The translations under genes were made by a program, and so were the position numbers. A stretch of DNA of 64,000 nt from Trema orientale. Taxonomy: Eukaryota > Streptophyta > Magnoliopsida > Rosales > Cannabaceae. The stretch is from positions 465,888 to 529,887 of the forward strand of contig JXTC01000208.1 in assembly GCA_002914845.1 (NCBI GenBank). The letters run 5' to 3'. The notes below the pieces were generated by a model. That model was given only the letters and a program-made list of their open reading frames with translations. It was not told where the DNA came from and made no database searches. Shown here one piece after another: positions 33,561-46,399 of the stretch (position 1 is its first letter; each line of letters begins with the position of its first letter).

Positions 33561-36366
33561 AGTTGGTGCCCTTAAAGCATATAATTTTGGATACTTTGTT
33601 GAATAAATAAAATAATATTTTACTATTTGAAATTGTGCATATTTTATATGTCTTATAAATATCAGAAAATTCCTAGTTTATTAATGTGACCATGAATTTA
33701 GTATATAAGTATTACATGCATGATGATTAAATATAAAGATAATAAACTAAACATAGTCCTTAATAATTAATTAAAGTATGATATTTTTAATTAAATATTA
33801 TTAGTACAGTCCATTAAATTGAGAATGTAATAGTCTTATCCAAACTATTAATGTAGTAACATCACAATAGAGGTACTTTATATATAGGACTGGACTATAC
33901 ATAATTTGAATCTCAAATTTCATTGATTATTGAGAGTTCAAATAATGTCACTAGATGATCATATGTTGATCAATCTTAATTCTGGAGGTACTTTATATAA
34001 TACGATTATATAGGACTAGACTACACATAATTCAAATCTCACGTAAATTCTATTGACTGTTGAGAGTTCAAATAATGTCACTAGATGATCATATGTGAAT
34101 CAATCTTAATTCAAAATAGTTATAGACTCCTATTTATAGCGACATATTTTTTATCATACTTGTTAAAGGTTGTTTTCAAAAATACCAAATTACTTGTGTC
34201 TTAGGAGCATAATAAGATAGATAGTTGGGAATGTAATTTACAGATATAGAATCTATTCCTTCTAAAAAGAAGCTAGATTGATGATTTTCTTGTATATTAA
34301 TTCAAGACTTGAACTATTTTAGTACTCAATTTATAATAGATTTATAAATTAAATATTCAATGGAGAATTAATAGAACATAAGGATAAATATGTAATTGAA
34401 GAGGTAAACAGAATATTGACCTAGCTCTGGTTATGAATCGTCTATGAAGGATTGAACTGCATATAATGATTAAATTGAAGGATTGCTCACTGTTTTCTGA
34501 GTAAATCAATTTTGTAATATCAAGAGTGCTTTTCTAAATTTTTAGTGTAGTAATACTGGAATTAATAAATTAGACATATTAATTAAAATATTTAATTAAT
34601 TATCAAAATTGATTGGAGCTTGAATTATAGGTCCATAGATCCTAATGCCACCCCTAATAAACACTGTATTGGATTTTATAGTATTGTTTTTCATTACACA
34701 TTTTGTTATATTATCCAGATAAATTGTTTATCCACAATATATTATAATTAATAATTGTTATTAATTAATTAATTAATTTTGAATTAATTAATTTGAATTT
34801 ATGAAGAGATAAGTTTCCCAATGAATTTAAATTATGAATTTGAAAATAGTAATTATGAAAAAATTACATAATATAAAATTGTGAAAATATAAATAAAAAA
34901 TTAAGAAAAACGTGTAAACCTATTAAATGGGTAGGTCACGTATATAAGTCTAAATGTTTTTCTTTTAAATAATTTTAATTAATTAGCTTTTTATTACCAA
35001 AACCCCCTAAACTCAGAATAATTCATAAAATTAACCCTGAACTCAATTTTTTAGAGCAAAACGTCTTGAATTCAGAATAATTTAATAAAATTAACCTTGA
35101 ACTCAATTTTTTAGAGCAAAACCCCTTAAAGTCCTCTAATATTAGAGCAAAACCCCCTAAAGTCCTCTAATATTAGTTTTGTTAGAAAAAATATTTATAT
35201 TAGTTTTTTTTACTATTAAGTCCTTATTATCTTATTTATGACTTTTAGGTCTTCAGTATTATTATTTTTAATCTCACGTTAATCCCTTTTATTAAAAATA
35301 TTAATTCCAAAAAAAATCAAACAAGAAAAAATTATAATGGGATAAGTTATCAATCACTAGTGATAAAATTAGAAATAAAGAGAAATTATTATTTAAAAAA
35401 CCCCCTGAAGTCCTCTAATATTAGTTTTATTAGAAAAAAAATGTTTATATTAGTTTTTTTTTACTGTTAAGTCCTTATTATCTTATTTATGACCTTTAGG
35501 TCTTCAGTATTATTATTTTTAATTTCACGTTAATCCTTTTTAATATTAAAAATATTAATTCCAAAAAAAATCAAACAAGAAAAAATTATAATGGGATAAG
35601 TTGTCAATCAATAGTGATAAAATTAGAAATAAAGAGAAATTATTATTTAAAAAAAAGAATTGGAGAAAATAAAAAATTAAAATAAGATTAAAAAATAATA
35701 TTAAGGATCCAAAAGCCATAAATAAGAAAATAATAACTTAACAATTAAAAAAATTTAACATAAACACTCTTTTTTCTAACAAAACTAATATTAGAGGACT
35801 TCAGGGGGATTTTGTTATAATATTAGGGGACTTCAGGGGGTTTCGCACTAAAAAATTGAGTTCAAGGTTAATTTTATTAAATTATTTTGAGTTCAGGGGG
35901 TTTTGCTCTAAAAAATTGAGTTTAGGGTTAACTTTACTAAATTATACTGAATTCAGGGGGTTTTGGTAATAAAAAGCCTAATTAATTTGATTAATTGAAT
36001 CTATGTATTTTTTTTCCTAGAGAGAATAAAGGAGTATCTTCTCCATCCTCTCTAGAACAAACGCTTCTCTATTCTCTCTAGAACAAAAGCTTGTAATCTC
36101 ATGTGTTAGAATATTACAAGATCTTAAAAGTGTGAGTTTAAGAAAGCTATTCGCAACGTCCACATGTTATCCATTGTGTTGGAGTCTTGAATTGGAAGAT
36201 TATGATTTATAAGATAGAAGAATAAAGATCCGCTAATAGGTTTCAAAAGGTATTAAATTTTGTTCTAATCTCGTTATATTTTTTGTTTTTAATGATTAAT
36301 ACTATGCACTCATATAGTTAAATAGTTTTGAGAAATTTTTTGCAATCTCCGATTTTCAAGCCAACA
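33561..36366 (+). mobile_element. Long Copia-type LTR, probably solo, fossil
   Basis: The sequence from AGTTGGTGCCCTTAAAGC to TTTTCAAGCCAACA has the near TGTTGG...CCAACA ends of an LTR. Internal phrases (GTCACTAGATGATCATATG, twice; GGAGCTTGAATTATAGG; ATCCGCTAATAGG) are those I remember from long LTRs common in dicot genomes. A segment with ACTTTATATA and GTCACTAGATGATCATATG is duplicated around 33870 and 33990. A foldback element (34985-35978) lies inside. No second copy or interior was found next to it, so it appears to be a single LTR. Old, and it carries no coding capacity. Confidence 0.55.
34985..35978. mobile_element. Foldback DNA element, about 994 bp, with inner tandem duplication
   Basis: The ends AGCTTTTTATTACCAAAACC and its complement GGTTTTGGTAATAAAAAGCC pair almost perfectly. 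Further in, CTAATATTAGTTTTGTTAG at 35166 is mirrored near 35778. TAATTAATT occurs outside both ends (34976-34984, 35979-35987), a 9-base match, though AT-rich. Between the arms, a unit of about 255 bp starting CCCCCTGAAGTCCTCTAATA / CCCCCTAAAGTCC is present twice in tandem (about 35149-35400 and 35401-35655). Confidence 0.7.
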
Positions 36367-36984
36367 TTTGATATACAAAAAAAATATAAGTAACAGAAAA
36401 TCACAAGTGGCATCAAGATTTATCATGGTTCAGCTTTTGGCCTACATCCACGTCAGAAACGGCAGAGAAATTCCACTACAATAAAAAGAGATTACAAAAA
36501 TTTGACAAATTTATCTCACACTCAAATCCTAAACACGCCCAAATTTCTCTTACACAAAAGCATTCAAGACCGTAAATATAATGCTATACTAACAACTTCG
36601 ATACCAAATCAAGAGGAATCACAAATAAACAAGCTAGAAAACAAAAACGTAAAAGCTTATTTGCACCAAATTCTCGCAAACTAAGAAGAGGAAAAAAAAA
36701 ATGTACACGGGGATATTGAATACGGCTACCCTAAACTACACTATTTCATATGACTGCACAAAGGAGCAACTACAACACCTAGCAAGCCAATCCAACGTTG
36801 CGGCTGCCCATTGCAAGGGCGCGGTTTACAATTTACTTCTTCACATAAAGCATATATATGCTCATAATTGCTATAACTTTAGTTAACCCACTAAAACAAA
36901 GAAAGCGAAACTGCTTAATTCTATTTGGGCCTTGGCCTAAACCTTCTTTTTGGGCTTAATTATAAACCACGATAGATTGCATTG

Positions 36985-37840
36985 TTGGTTCTTACTTAAT
37001 CTGGCTCACCCCCTAACGTACATCTTATTCCCATGAGATGTATTTATTGGATATTAATAACTTAATCTTTACCTCATCGTCCTTGGGAGCCCAACTGAAT
37101 GGGAGTGGCTCTGGAAAGTGACCCGCCACCGAGATCTCATCCGCTTTTTTTATTATAAAAAAAAAAAAACCTTAATCCTTACCTCACACGTCCATATTAA
37201 TTGGCTAAAGTCGTAGCCTATCGCAAATACATCTTAAGTCCTATAACACAAAGGTCTAAGAGTCCTAAGCTACTACAGAACTCCTATTATGTAACCCATT
37301 ATAAATTTGTAGTAGGAGGAGTCTTCTCTAAAGGATAGCCACGACATCAACACATGATTCCTACAATAACTGATTTATTCAACCTAACAAATAACACATT
37401 ATAAAAGAAAATGATCGCAAAGAAAGTGTGCTTTTTGGGATGTTTTATAGCTTTTGCGCTATTTAATTTGTATCGCCGCTTACAACCTTTTTTTCTTTTA
37501 ATTCTATCTTAGCAACATGAAAAATTTCAAGAGAAAATTTGAGTGTATAAGCTCTACAACGGTCAATGTTCATAATGAGGTAACAAAACCTTGCTTTCGT
37601 CTTGTTGTTTCTTTTTATTCTTGTTATGTTTCTTCTTCTTCTTCTTCTTCTTCTTTTCTTTTTATTTATTTATTTATTTATTTTCAAGAAAAGAAAAGTC
37701 TTTTTATTTTAATGAGATTTCGGGTGGGACAGAGCTTTCTCCTGATTTATAAATATTGTGTGACAGAGATCTAGATATGTGATATTTAGAAAGAAAATCT
37801 TTGTGAGTCTCTTAATTAGAAGTGATTTAATATACCCTGT
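36985..37840. other. Gene-free stretch upstream of the RDR1 pseudogene
   Basis: A few simple repeats are seen: (TTC)n near 37631-37655 and (TTTA)n near 37661-37685. Unlike the intact gene, no TATA box with W-box and TGACG motifs was recognised here. Similarity to the leader intron of the intact copy begins only near 37840. Confidence 0.4.
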
Positions 37841-38019
37841 TTCTTAATCCATCTCCTCTAGTTTCTCTCACTCATTAATTTGATCTTCAGTTTATAGATT
37901 TTCTTGCATTTATAATACATAATAACATTGTTAACAAAATTGATGCTAACAAAATAATGATGCCTTTACTTTGCTATGTACTGTTTGCTAAAATGTAGTT
38001 TTAACTTCAGTTGTGCAGA

Positions 38020-41000
38020 GTGGGAAAGATAATTCAGTTGTATGGATTTCTTCTGTTGAGCTCCCTGAAGCTGTGAAGAGTTTTCTGGAGCAATATACTA
38101 GAGAAGGAACTGTTTCCGCTGTTGAGGTTGGAAAATACAATATTAAGTCAAGGGCACATGCCAAGGTTCAATTCAATGACTCTGAAAGCGTTGGAACTAT
38201 ACTTTCCATGGCGGAGAATCAAGAGCTATGGTATGATGGCTCGTATCTAGAAGCTCGGGAGCTGAACATCGAAATTGTTCCGAAGCCAAAGCCCTTTCTA
38301 TACAGTATGGAAGACATAACATTGCACTTCAGATGTCAGGTTTCAGAGGAAAAGTTTTCTTTCCTTTGGAATTCGAAGAATGTTTGTGTGAAATTGGGAA
38401 CGGAACTGCGAAGGCTCTACTTCTTTTTCACTTATTGTTCTGTTGACTACAAGCTAGAGCTCTCCTTTGAGAATATTTGGCAGGCTGAGCTGCATTGTCC
38501 ATGCGAACAAACTACAAAGTTTCTTGTCCTCCAGGTTTGCTTTCTGAAAATCCATTGCTAACTATTTGGTTTTCATATTTTTCTACTCTCAAATTACTGA
38601 GAAGTTAGACTCGTTAAGATCTTTTTTGTCTTTTGAATTCTTAGCAAAAAAATGGTTTTCTTATATATGACAGCTAATTGTGTTTGGCACTTGGATAAAG
38701 TGGCTGACACTTCATATTTTCCTATTGGTATTTACGTCGCCAGTTACTTGGCGCCACTCGAATTTTTAAGAAAGATGCATCTGTCGTGAACAACTTTAAG
38801 GAAGTTCCTGATAGCTGTTGGATCAGGGATGTTGATTTCACTCCATCATGCTGCATTGGGCAATCCTCTGCTTTGTGCTTGGAGATTCCAAGCAATTGTT
38901 GCCTTCCAAATTTATGCGATGACTTTGTGTACTTTAAAGAAGATGAAGGCCAATACTCTTTGGAGAAATGTTCTCCTTTTTCCAATAGTTCAGACCTTGT
39001 TCCCATTGTGGTTCTGCCTCAAGGAATTGACTTGCCATACAAGATTCTGTTCAATATAAACTCACTGGTTCAGCACGGATGTCTTCCTAAGGAGGCTCTT
39101 GATCCTATAGTTTTTTGGTTAGTCAATCCGAGTATAGTAAAGATCGAATACATAGAGTCTACCCTTGACAAACTCTATCAGTTGAAAGAATATTGCTACA
39201 TTGCTACGATTCTCTGAGATAGCTTATTAAGCAATATATGAGCTACAACAAAAGTGGGCAGATTCCTAGAATGCCTGCTATTGATTTAGATGAAGGACTA
39301 GTGTACGTATACCAGGTTAAAATAATACCATCAAAAGTTTACTTCTGTGGCCCTGAGGTTAACCTCTCGAATCGTGTTTTGTGCAATTATCTGGATGATA
39401 TCGACAACCTTCTTCGTGTTTCTTTTGTCGATGAGGACTTGGGTAAGTTGTATTCAGTAGATTTGTCAACACGTTCAAGTTCTACAAAAGAAAAAAGGTG
39501 AACCCGAGTTTATGAAAGGATACTTTCTGTGTTGAGAGAAGATATAGTTATTGGTGACAAGAAATTTGAGTTTCTTAGCTTCTCATCAAGTTAGTTACGA
39601 GAGAATTCAGCTTGGATGTTTGCTTCAAAGGAAGGACTTACTGCTGAAAATATCATAAATTGGATAGGTGATTTTTCGCACATTCGAAATGTGGCAAAAT
39701 ATGCTGCAAGACTGGGCCAATCTTTTGGCTCTTCCAGAGAAACCTTGAGAGTTGAAAGGCATGGTGTTGAGTTAATTCCTGACATTGAAGTCGAAACAAA
39801 TGGAAAAAAATACTCTTTCTCTGATGGGATTGGAAAAATATCAGAAGAATTCGCTGAACTAGTGGCAGAAAATGTGGTCTTAATAGGTTTAGCCCATCAG
39901 CCTTTCAAATTCGTTACGATAGATATAAAGGTGTTGTAGCTGTTGATCCCACATCTTCTATGAAATTGTCACTAAGAGATAGCATGTGCAAGTACAAATC
40001 AAAGCACAAGAAGCTAGATGTTTTAGCATGGAGCAAATACCAGCGTTGTTTCCTGAATCGCCGGCTAATTACTCTCTTGTCAATTCTTGGAATAAAAGAT
40101 CATGTTTTTAAGAAGAAGCAAGAAGAGGCCGTGAAACGTCTTGATTCTATTTTAACTGATACTTTAAGAGCTCAGGATAAATTGGAGTTGATCTTCCCAG
40201 GAGAAATCATAAACATTCTTAAGGAAATGCTTATGTGTGGTTATAAGCCAGATGAAGAGCCTTTTTTTTCAATGATACTGCAAAATTTCCACGCCTTAAA
40301 GTTGCTTGAAATCCAGACAAAAATGAGGATACATATTCCAAATAGATGAGCTATGATGGGATTTCTAGACAAAACTAGGACACTAGAATATGGTCAGTTG
40401 TTTGTGTAGTGTTCTAGCCGGCAACTCTATGATGATTCCTCCCATGTCTTCAACAACTGTAGTTCAAGGCAAGGAACCTTTATTGTTAGGGGAAAGGTGG
40501 TTGTTGCTAAGAATCCTTGCCTACATCCAGGAGATGTTCGAGTCCTTAAGGCAGTGGATGCACCCGAATTGCATCACATAGGGGATTGTATTGTTTTTCC
40601 GCAAAAAGGAAAGAGGTAGCCTATTGTTCTACTTCTATACATACATTGCATAAGCATAGATGAACAATATATACATACATGTGTGAATTTTTAGCTTATT
40701 GAGCATGGGAATACTTGACATGTCTATTGAACTTAATTATTAGTTTTAGATGTGTGAGACAAGTTATGTTCTTTTGTATATTTTTGTTTATTCGAAGTTT
40801 ATCGTTACGTGAGTTCTTAATAATTAAGTTTTTTACTAGTTGTTTTCCTCATTATTTGGCATACTTGAGAGTGTATCTTATTTTCTTTGTTCGATAATCT
40901 TGCCCTTCTTTGATATGCATACCTTCGTAATTTATACAGTTTTTTATTGATTAAGCATTCTGATTTATGTAGATCTTATACTGACGAATGTCTGGGAGTG

Positions 41001-42376
41001 ATTTGGATAGAGATATGTATTTTGTTTGTTGGGACCCTGAGCTTATTCCCCCAAAGCAGATTGAAGCCATGGATTATACCCCTGCACCAACTATCCAATT
41101 GGATCATAATGTTACTATAAAGGTATTCTCAAACTCTAAATTCTGTTTACTTGATTTTCCTTTGAAAATCACTAATATGATCACAATTTTATCATTGAAA
41201 TGTCATACCATGATTGAGATTGTTGTAGACTAAGCAGACTTGTAGTTCTTAAACTCTTTTATCCTTTTTCTCTTTTTCATTTGTTGAAATTTTCTGAATA
41301 TTTACATCATTTTTAGTCATATTAATTTAAATAATATAATCCTATTTTCAAAAAAGAAGTGGTTGAATGAATGCCATCTTATGTGGTGTAAATTTTTTGT
41401 GCAAGATATTAGCATCCTTGGCATTACTCCTGATCTGTAGGTTATATATATATAAAATATATTTTCATTTCAAATGTTCTGTATTGTTAACAAAAACTTA
41501 TTCGTCTCTAACCTAATCAATATTACGTGATTATAATTGTGGTGCAGGAAGTTGAAAAGTATTTTGTTGACTACACAGTCAACAACAACTTAGGAATCAT
41601 TTCAAATGCACATACTGTCTTTGCAGATAAAAGGTCAAAAAGGGCTAAAAGCAATCGATGCATTCATTTAGCAAAGCTATTCTCAATTGTTGTGGACTAT
41701 CCAAAAACTGGTGTTCTGGCGAAAATTCCACGTCGTCTACGCTCAAAATTTATCCAGACGTCATGGAAAAGCTAGATAAGCCAACATATGAATCAAAATG
41801 TGTCATTGGAAAGCTCTTTCGACAAGTGAAAGACATGGAAGATCACTCCAGCCCTATAAAATCCTTCACTAAGGAAGTGGCCAACAAGTGTTACGACCCT
41901 AACATGGAGATGGATGGATTTTAGCATTACATAGATGATGCCTTCACTCACAAAACTCATTATGACTACAAGTTGAGAAGCCTAATGGATTACTATGGTG
42001 TAAACACTGAAGCCGAAATACTCAGTTGCAATGTCCTTGCAAAGTCAAGGCAATGCAATAAGAAAAGGTACTTGAAATCAACCAATTATGCTATGGCATC
42101 ATTGATCAAAGAAGCTAGGGCTTGGTTCAACAAGCTAAGAATTGATTTGGACAATGGAGCTGATGTCATGTATGTGAAGAAAGCTTCAGCTTGGTACTAT
42201 GTCACTTATCATCCTAGCTTTTGGGGCTTCTACAATGAGGACAATGTGGCTAGAGACTCTGACCATTTCCTAAATTTCGCTTGTTATGTTTCTGACAAAC
42301 TTGTTCTAACCAAAAGGCATAAAATGAATAGTAGGACATCTCTAAATCTGTCATCATTCGGTAGTAGATTTGATTG
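38020..42376 (+). pseudogene. RDR1 pseudogene (upstream tandem copy), cut by a Copia insertion
   Basis: This copy follows the intact gene at 58679 exon by exon: exon 1 about 38020-38534, exon 2 from 38744 to about 40617, exon 3 near 40977-41121, exon 4 from 41548. Nucleotide identity is high by eye, near nine bases in ten in exon 1. It cannot make the enzyme. The start ATG is GTG (38020-38022), one base is lost near 38049, stops fall in frame at 39215-39217, 39499-39501 and 39592-39594, one base is lost near 39870, further stops lie near 40347 and 40407, and one base is missing near 40990. The catalytic DLDGD motif reads DLDRD. Exon 4 is also broken and its last codons are replaced by an LTR at 42377. 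Its 3' flank resumes near 45990. RDR1 normally makes double-stranded RNA for silencing; this copy could at most give non-coding RNA. Confidence 0.92.
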
Positions 42377-42853
42377 TGTTATGCATATGACTCATTATCC
42401 TAGTAAGAGTCACATATATGTGTGTAGTATTTAATTCTTCCCAGAGTCCTATATTTATGAAGTCGTTGCTTCATTAGATTAGAGTCATAGCGTATTTATG
42501 ATTGCTATTTGTGTAGATATTTCTATTTTGAGTAGGATTTTAGTTCTAACCAGTGGGTCTATAAATGTAACTGTAGAGGTTAATAGCAAAGTGAACTTTT
42601 GGGGAGTAGAGAACAATATGTGGGAAAGAGTTTGAAAGAATCGTAAGAGAGAGTGATAAATACTTATGTGATTTTCTTGACATAATGAAGATAATACTCT
42701 GAGTTGTGCTCGGTAGATGTATGCTATATTTTATTGCTGAACCACATTAAATTTGTGTGTCTTCTTTATTCCTTATTTTCTTCTATTTTTTTTGATGTTT
42801 TAGATAATATTTATTAATTTTGTGCGAATGTGTTTCTGCAATAAGATATAACA
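42377..42853 (+). repeat. 5' LTR of the Copia fossil
   Basis: It begins TGTTATGCATATGACTC and ends AAGATATAACA. It contains GGTCTATAAATGTAAC, a possible TATA region. It pairs with 45207-45683. Confidence 0.85.
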
Positions 42854-45206
42854 ATTAGTATCCAAAGCTTGGGTTGAAATTTACTATGCGGAAAATTAGT
42901 GTTAAATATTATGAAAGTCATATGAACGCTTCGAGTTTCACCAAATTTGGGATACCAAAATTCAATTGTTCCAATGATTTTACTTAGAATTTGAAGATGC
43001 ATGCTATTCTTATAAAAGATGGATGTGTAGTTTCTTTGAAGCACATAGATTTAAATCTGAAAGAGATGAAAGATGAAATATTTGAGGAGAAAGACGAGCT
43101 TGCCATGGGGAATATTATCTTGCAATAGACAAGGTGTTTTTGTTCAATGTGTAGAATGAAACTACGACTAAAGGTTTATGGGACAAGTTGTAAACTTTAT
43201 ATGAAGAAAAATCAATGTCAAATATGATCTTTCTGAAAAAAAAAAAAAAAAACTCTACAACCTCAAGATGGCGGAGCATTCTTCTTTGCATGAACACTTG
43301 AGTGAGTTTAATACTCTAATCACTAGAATAGAAATAATCAATGAGAAAATTGATGAAAATGAAAGGGCTACTGATGAAAATGAAAGGACTACTCTAGTGC
43401 TTTGTTCAACGTTGGGATCTTGAGATACCATGATCATGAACATCAGTAAGGATACGAATCTCACCTATGAATCTACAGAATCCATATTTCTAGTTGAGGA
43501 GTCACATCGAAAAACAAATGGTGGTGGTCTTCTAGTGATGCATTGGTAGTACGTAGAAGATTTAGAGAGAGAGATGGTGGTGGTAAAGATTAAAATTGAT
43601 TTGATATAAGAGGTAAAGGCAAAGGCAAGTGTTAAAATTGTGGAAAGAATAGCCATTTGAGAAGAGATTGAAGATTAGACGCGAAAGTTGACCACATTCG
43701 TCAAATGTTGCTAAATAGGAGCATTCTTATAAAGATGGAGAGGTGTTGTCAGTGGTTCAATAGGATTGTATGAAAGATTAATGGATTTTGGATTCGAGAG
43801 CTTCGTTTCATATGACATCGTGTAGAGATTGGTTTTACACTTATCGGTTGTGCAATAATACTGTTTACATAGGTGATAATAGCTCATGTAAAATAATGGG
43901 AGTTTGAGAAGTTTGAATTAAATGTTTGATGGCCCAAGTCATATGATTCAGGGTGTGCAACATGTATCGAACCTATGAAAGAGTATCCTATTAGTGGAAA
44001 TATTTGACAAAGATGGTTGTGTACTTTCTAGATGAAAAGGTCAATTGATGATAAGCAAATGCACATTAACGGTTACAAAGGGAGAGTTAAAAGACGACCA
44101 ATATCGATTGGTAAGAGAGACTATGGTTGGTGAAACTTTGGTTGTTAGTGTCATGATGGAGTCACGGACAATATATCGTAAATGTTTGATCATGAGCAAG
44201 ATGGGACTAGAGTTACTTCTTAACATGATATTGTATGAGTTAAAATCTATTTGTTTAGAAAGTTTCTCTTCATTTATAGTTAAAAGTAATGATGTCATGA
44301 TACATCGCAATACATTAGAGGCTCTTGTTGAATCTCTTAAAGGGATGGAAAATTGTACTGACAACTCTCTTGGAAAGTTTGGATGCTTTTCAAAAGATTC
44401 ATTTATCAAAGTATAATTTATGGGGTTTTAGTACCCATAATGTTATTTTTACCCAAGATGTTGTAATGACTCCACTCAAAGAAGGTTGTGTTAAAGTAAA
44501 CAACAAGAATCTAGTATGTTGACTAAACAAATCATGTTATGATATGACCTAGGCATTGGAACACTGATATAAGCGATTTGATTGCCTCATTATGAGCTTA
44601 GAATTCTAAAGATGTGATGGTGACTGTTATGCCAATTATTATAATGATGGTATAGGGATCTCATATTCTTATGTACAAATGACATGTTAGTTTTTTGTAC
44701 TATTGATGATGATATAGAAAACTTGAAAGTTTGTTTGGCTAGCGAATCTTCAATGAGAGATGGAAGAGATTCTTGAGATAAATGGAGGAGATTCTTCAAA
44801 TGAAGATATTCAGAGACCAGAAGAATAGAAAGTATGGTTAACGCAAAAGAGTTGTGATAAGTGAGTCTTGTGCAGCTTCAATTTGCACGATGCTGAACTA
44901 ATTGGTACTCTGTTTTCTATTAATAAGTTTTTTTATGGAAAATTGTCGAGCATAGAAACAGAGAAGACATATGTGTCTTGAGTAAAAGGGATCCTTGTGT
45001 GTGCTATGACTTGGACTAGAACTGACATTGCAAGAGCAATCAGAGTTGAGAATAAGTACATGGTTGATATAGGATTGCATCATTTGACTAAGCCTAAAGA
45101 GAAGTTTCTTCTCTAGCAGTTGTGGTAACCTAATAATTGGTGAAGTGGGCTACAACAACTTGAGTATTATTTTCTCAATAGAGAAACAAGTCTTCAAGTA
45201 GGAGAT

Positions 45207-45683
45207 TGTTATTCATATGACTCATTATTCTAGTAGGAGTCACATCTATGTTTATAGTGTTTAATTTTTCTTAGAGTCCTATATGTGAAGTTTTTATTTT
45301 ATTAGATTAAAGTCCTAGTATATTTACGATTACTATTGTCTATAGGATATTTCTAATTTGAGTTTGATTCTAGTTCTAACTCGTAGGTCTATAAATATAA
45401 ATATAGGGGCTAATAGCAAAGTGAACTTTCGGAGAGTGGGGAATAATATATGGGAAAGAGCTTGAGAGACTCGTAAGGGAGAGTGATAAATATTTATGTG
45501 ATTTCCTTGATATAGTGAAGATGACATTCTAAGTTATGCCCGGTGGACACATGCTATATTTTATAGTTGAACTATATTAAATTTGCGTGTCTTATCTGTT
45601 CTTTATTTTCTCTTATTTAATATGATGTTTTGGACAATATTTAGTGATTATGTGTGAGCGTAATTCCACAACAAGATGTAATA
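45207..45683 (+). repeat. 3' LTR of the Copia fossil
   Basis: It begins TGTTATTCATATGACTC right after a purine-rich tract, and runs parallel to 42377-42853 throughout with many substitutions. Confidence 0.85.
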
Positions 45684-46130
45684 GATTAAAGTTAAATTTT
45701 TTACAAGTATTAGGTTGTGTTTGTAAGAAATTTCATAAGTATTGGATTGTGATTAGACAAAAAAAACAAGTGCCATCAGAGATGAAGCCAAGATTTTTAT
45801 TTAGTGGGGGCTAAAATTATATTTTATCTATTTTATGAGGGTTATTTTATATTTTTTCTACTTTAGTGGGGGCTTTGTATATAATTTAGACTAAAAAATT
45901 TTAAAATTATGTGATAAGTAGACATTTTTAAAAGGACAGTTAAAATTGAGTAGGGGCTTAGGGACAATGTCCCTCTGTTCTTGAGTATCGTATTTGACTA
46001 CTAGAATATATATCTAGGCCTACTGTATTGTATAATCATGTGTGTGACTGTTGCTTAATGTATTGTGATATGAAAATATATGTGTAATAAGTCCATTTGA
46101 TAAGAAAATTGTAGTTTATTGGCTAGGTGT
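45684..46130 (+). pseudogene. 3' flank of the RDR1 pseudogene, interrupted by a dispersed repeat
   Basis: 45995-46070 (TTTGACTACTAGAATATATA, then TCTAGGCCTACTGTATTG) matches 63343-63420 downstream of the intact gene, showing that the duplicated block extends past the coding region. Between them, about 45775-45985 holds an inserted repeat with AGTGGGGGCT twice and GGGACAATGTCCC near the end, absent from the intact locus. Confidence 0.65.
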
Positions 46131-46399
46131 ATTAAAATCTGACTATTTGTAGTATTGTTCTTTTATCTTACTTTTGATTTTTTACAACATCTCGATAAGT
46201 ATGTACATAAAAGATATGTACATAAATACACATATACAGATTCAGAAAGTCGACTAGTATAGTGATAAATTCACTCATAAGGAATATTTTATTCAGCTTT
46301 CTAAGAAAAAAAAATTTCCTTATATGAAGAAATATCTCATATATTTACAATAAGTTGTGATCACCAAAAACATGAGGCTTAAAGCATAATAATATGATC

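Larger units (their letters stand above)
31891..36980 (-). mobile_element. Antisense Copia-like LTR element, fossil, split by a second LTR insertion
   Basis: Direct repeats of about 150-180 bp lie at 31900-32057 and 36815-36975 (both with ACTTCTTCACATAA and GGGCCTTGGCC). On the minus strand the left one begins TGTTGGAACGTGAC just after a purine-rich stretch, as a 3' LTR should. The right side contains ATCATGGTTCAGC and CCTACATCCACG at 36425-36452, a phrase common near the end of plant Copia LTRs read backwards. The interior shows no clear polyprotein. The copies are strongly diverged, so the element is old and broken. A long LTR at 33561-36366 was inserted into it. Confidence 0.5.
42377..45683 (+). 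mobile_element. Copia-type LTR retrotransposon, worn fossil, inserted in the RDR1 pseudogene
   Basis: Two direct repeats of about 477 bp (42377-42853 and 45207-45683) begin TGTTAT and bound the element. By eye about four bases in five agree, so the insertion is old. GATT(G/A) flanks both outer ends, a target duplication. A primer-binding-like ATTAGTATCCAAAGCTTGG follows the left LTR, and a purine tract (about 45195-45206) precedes the right one. The interior, about 2.35 kb, retains traces of gag (near 42890-43500), a zinc-knuckle phrase (near 43625), the protease region (WILDS near 43785) and the RNase H end (near 45000-45100). It is broken in many places and is shorter inside than whole Copia elements. 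Confidence 0.88.
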
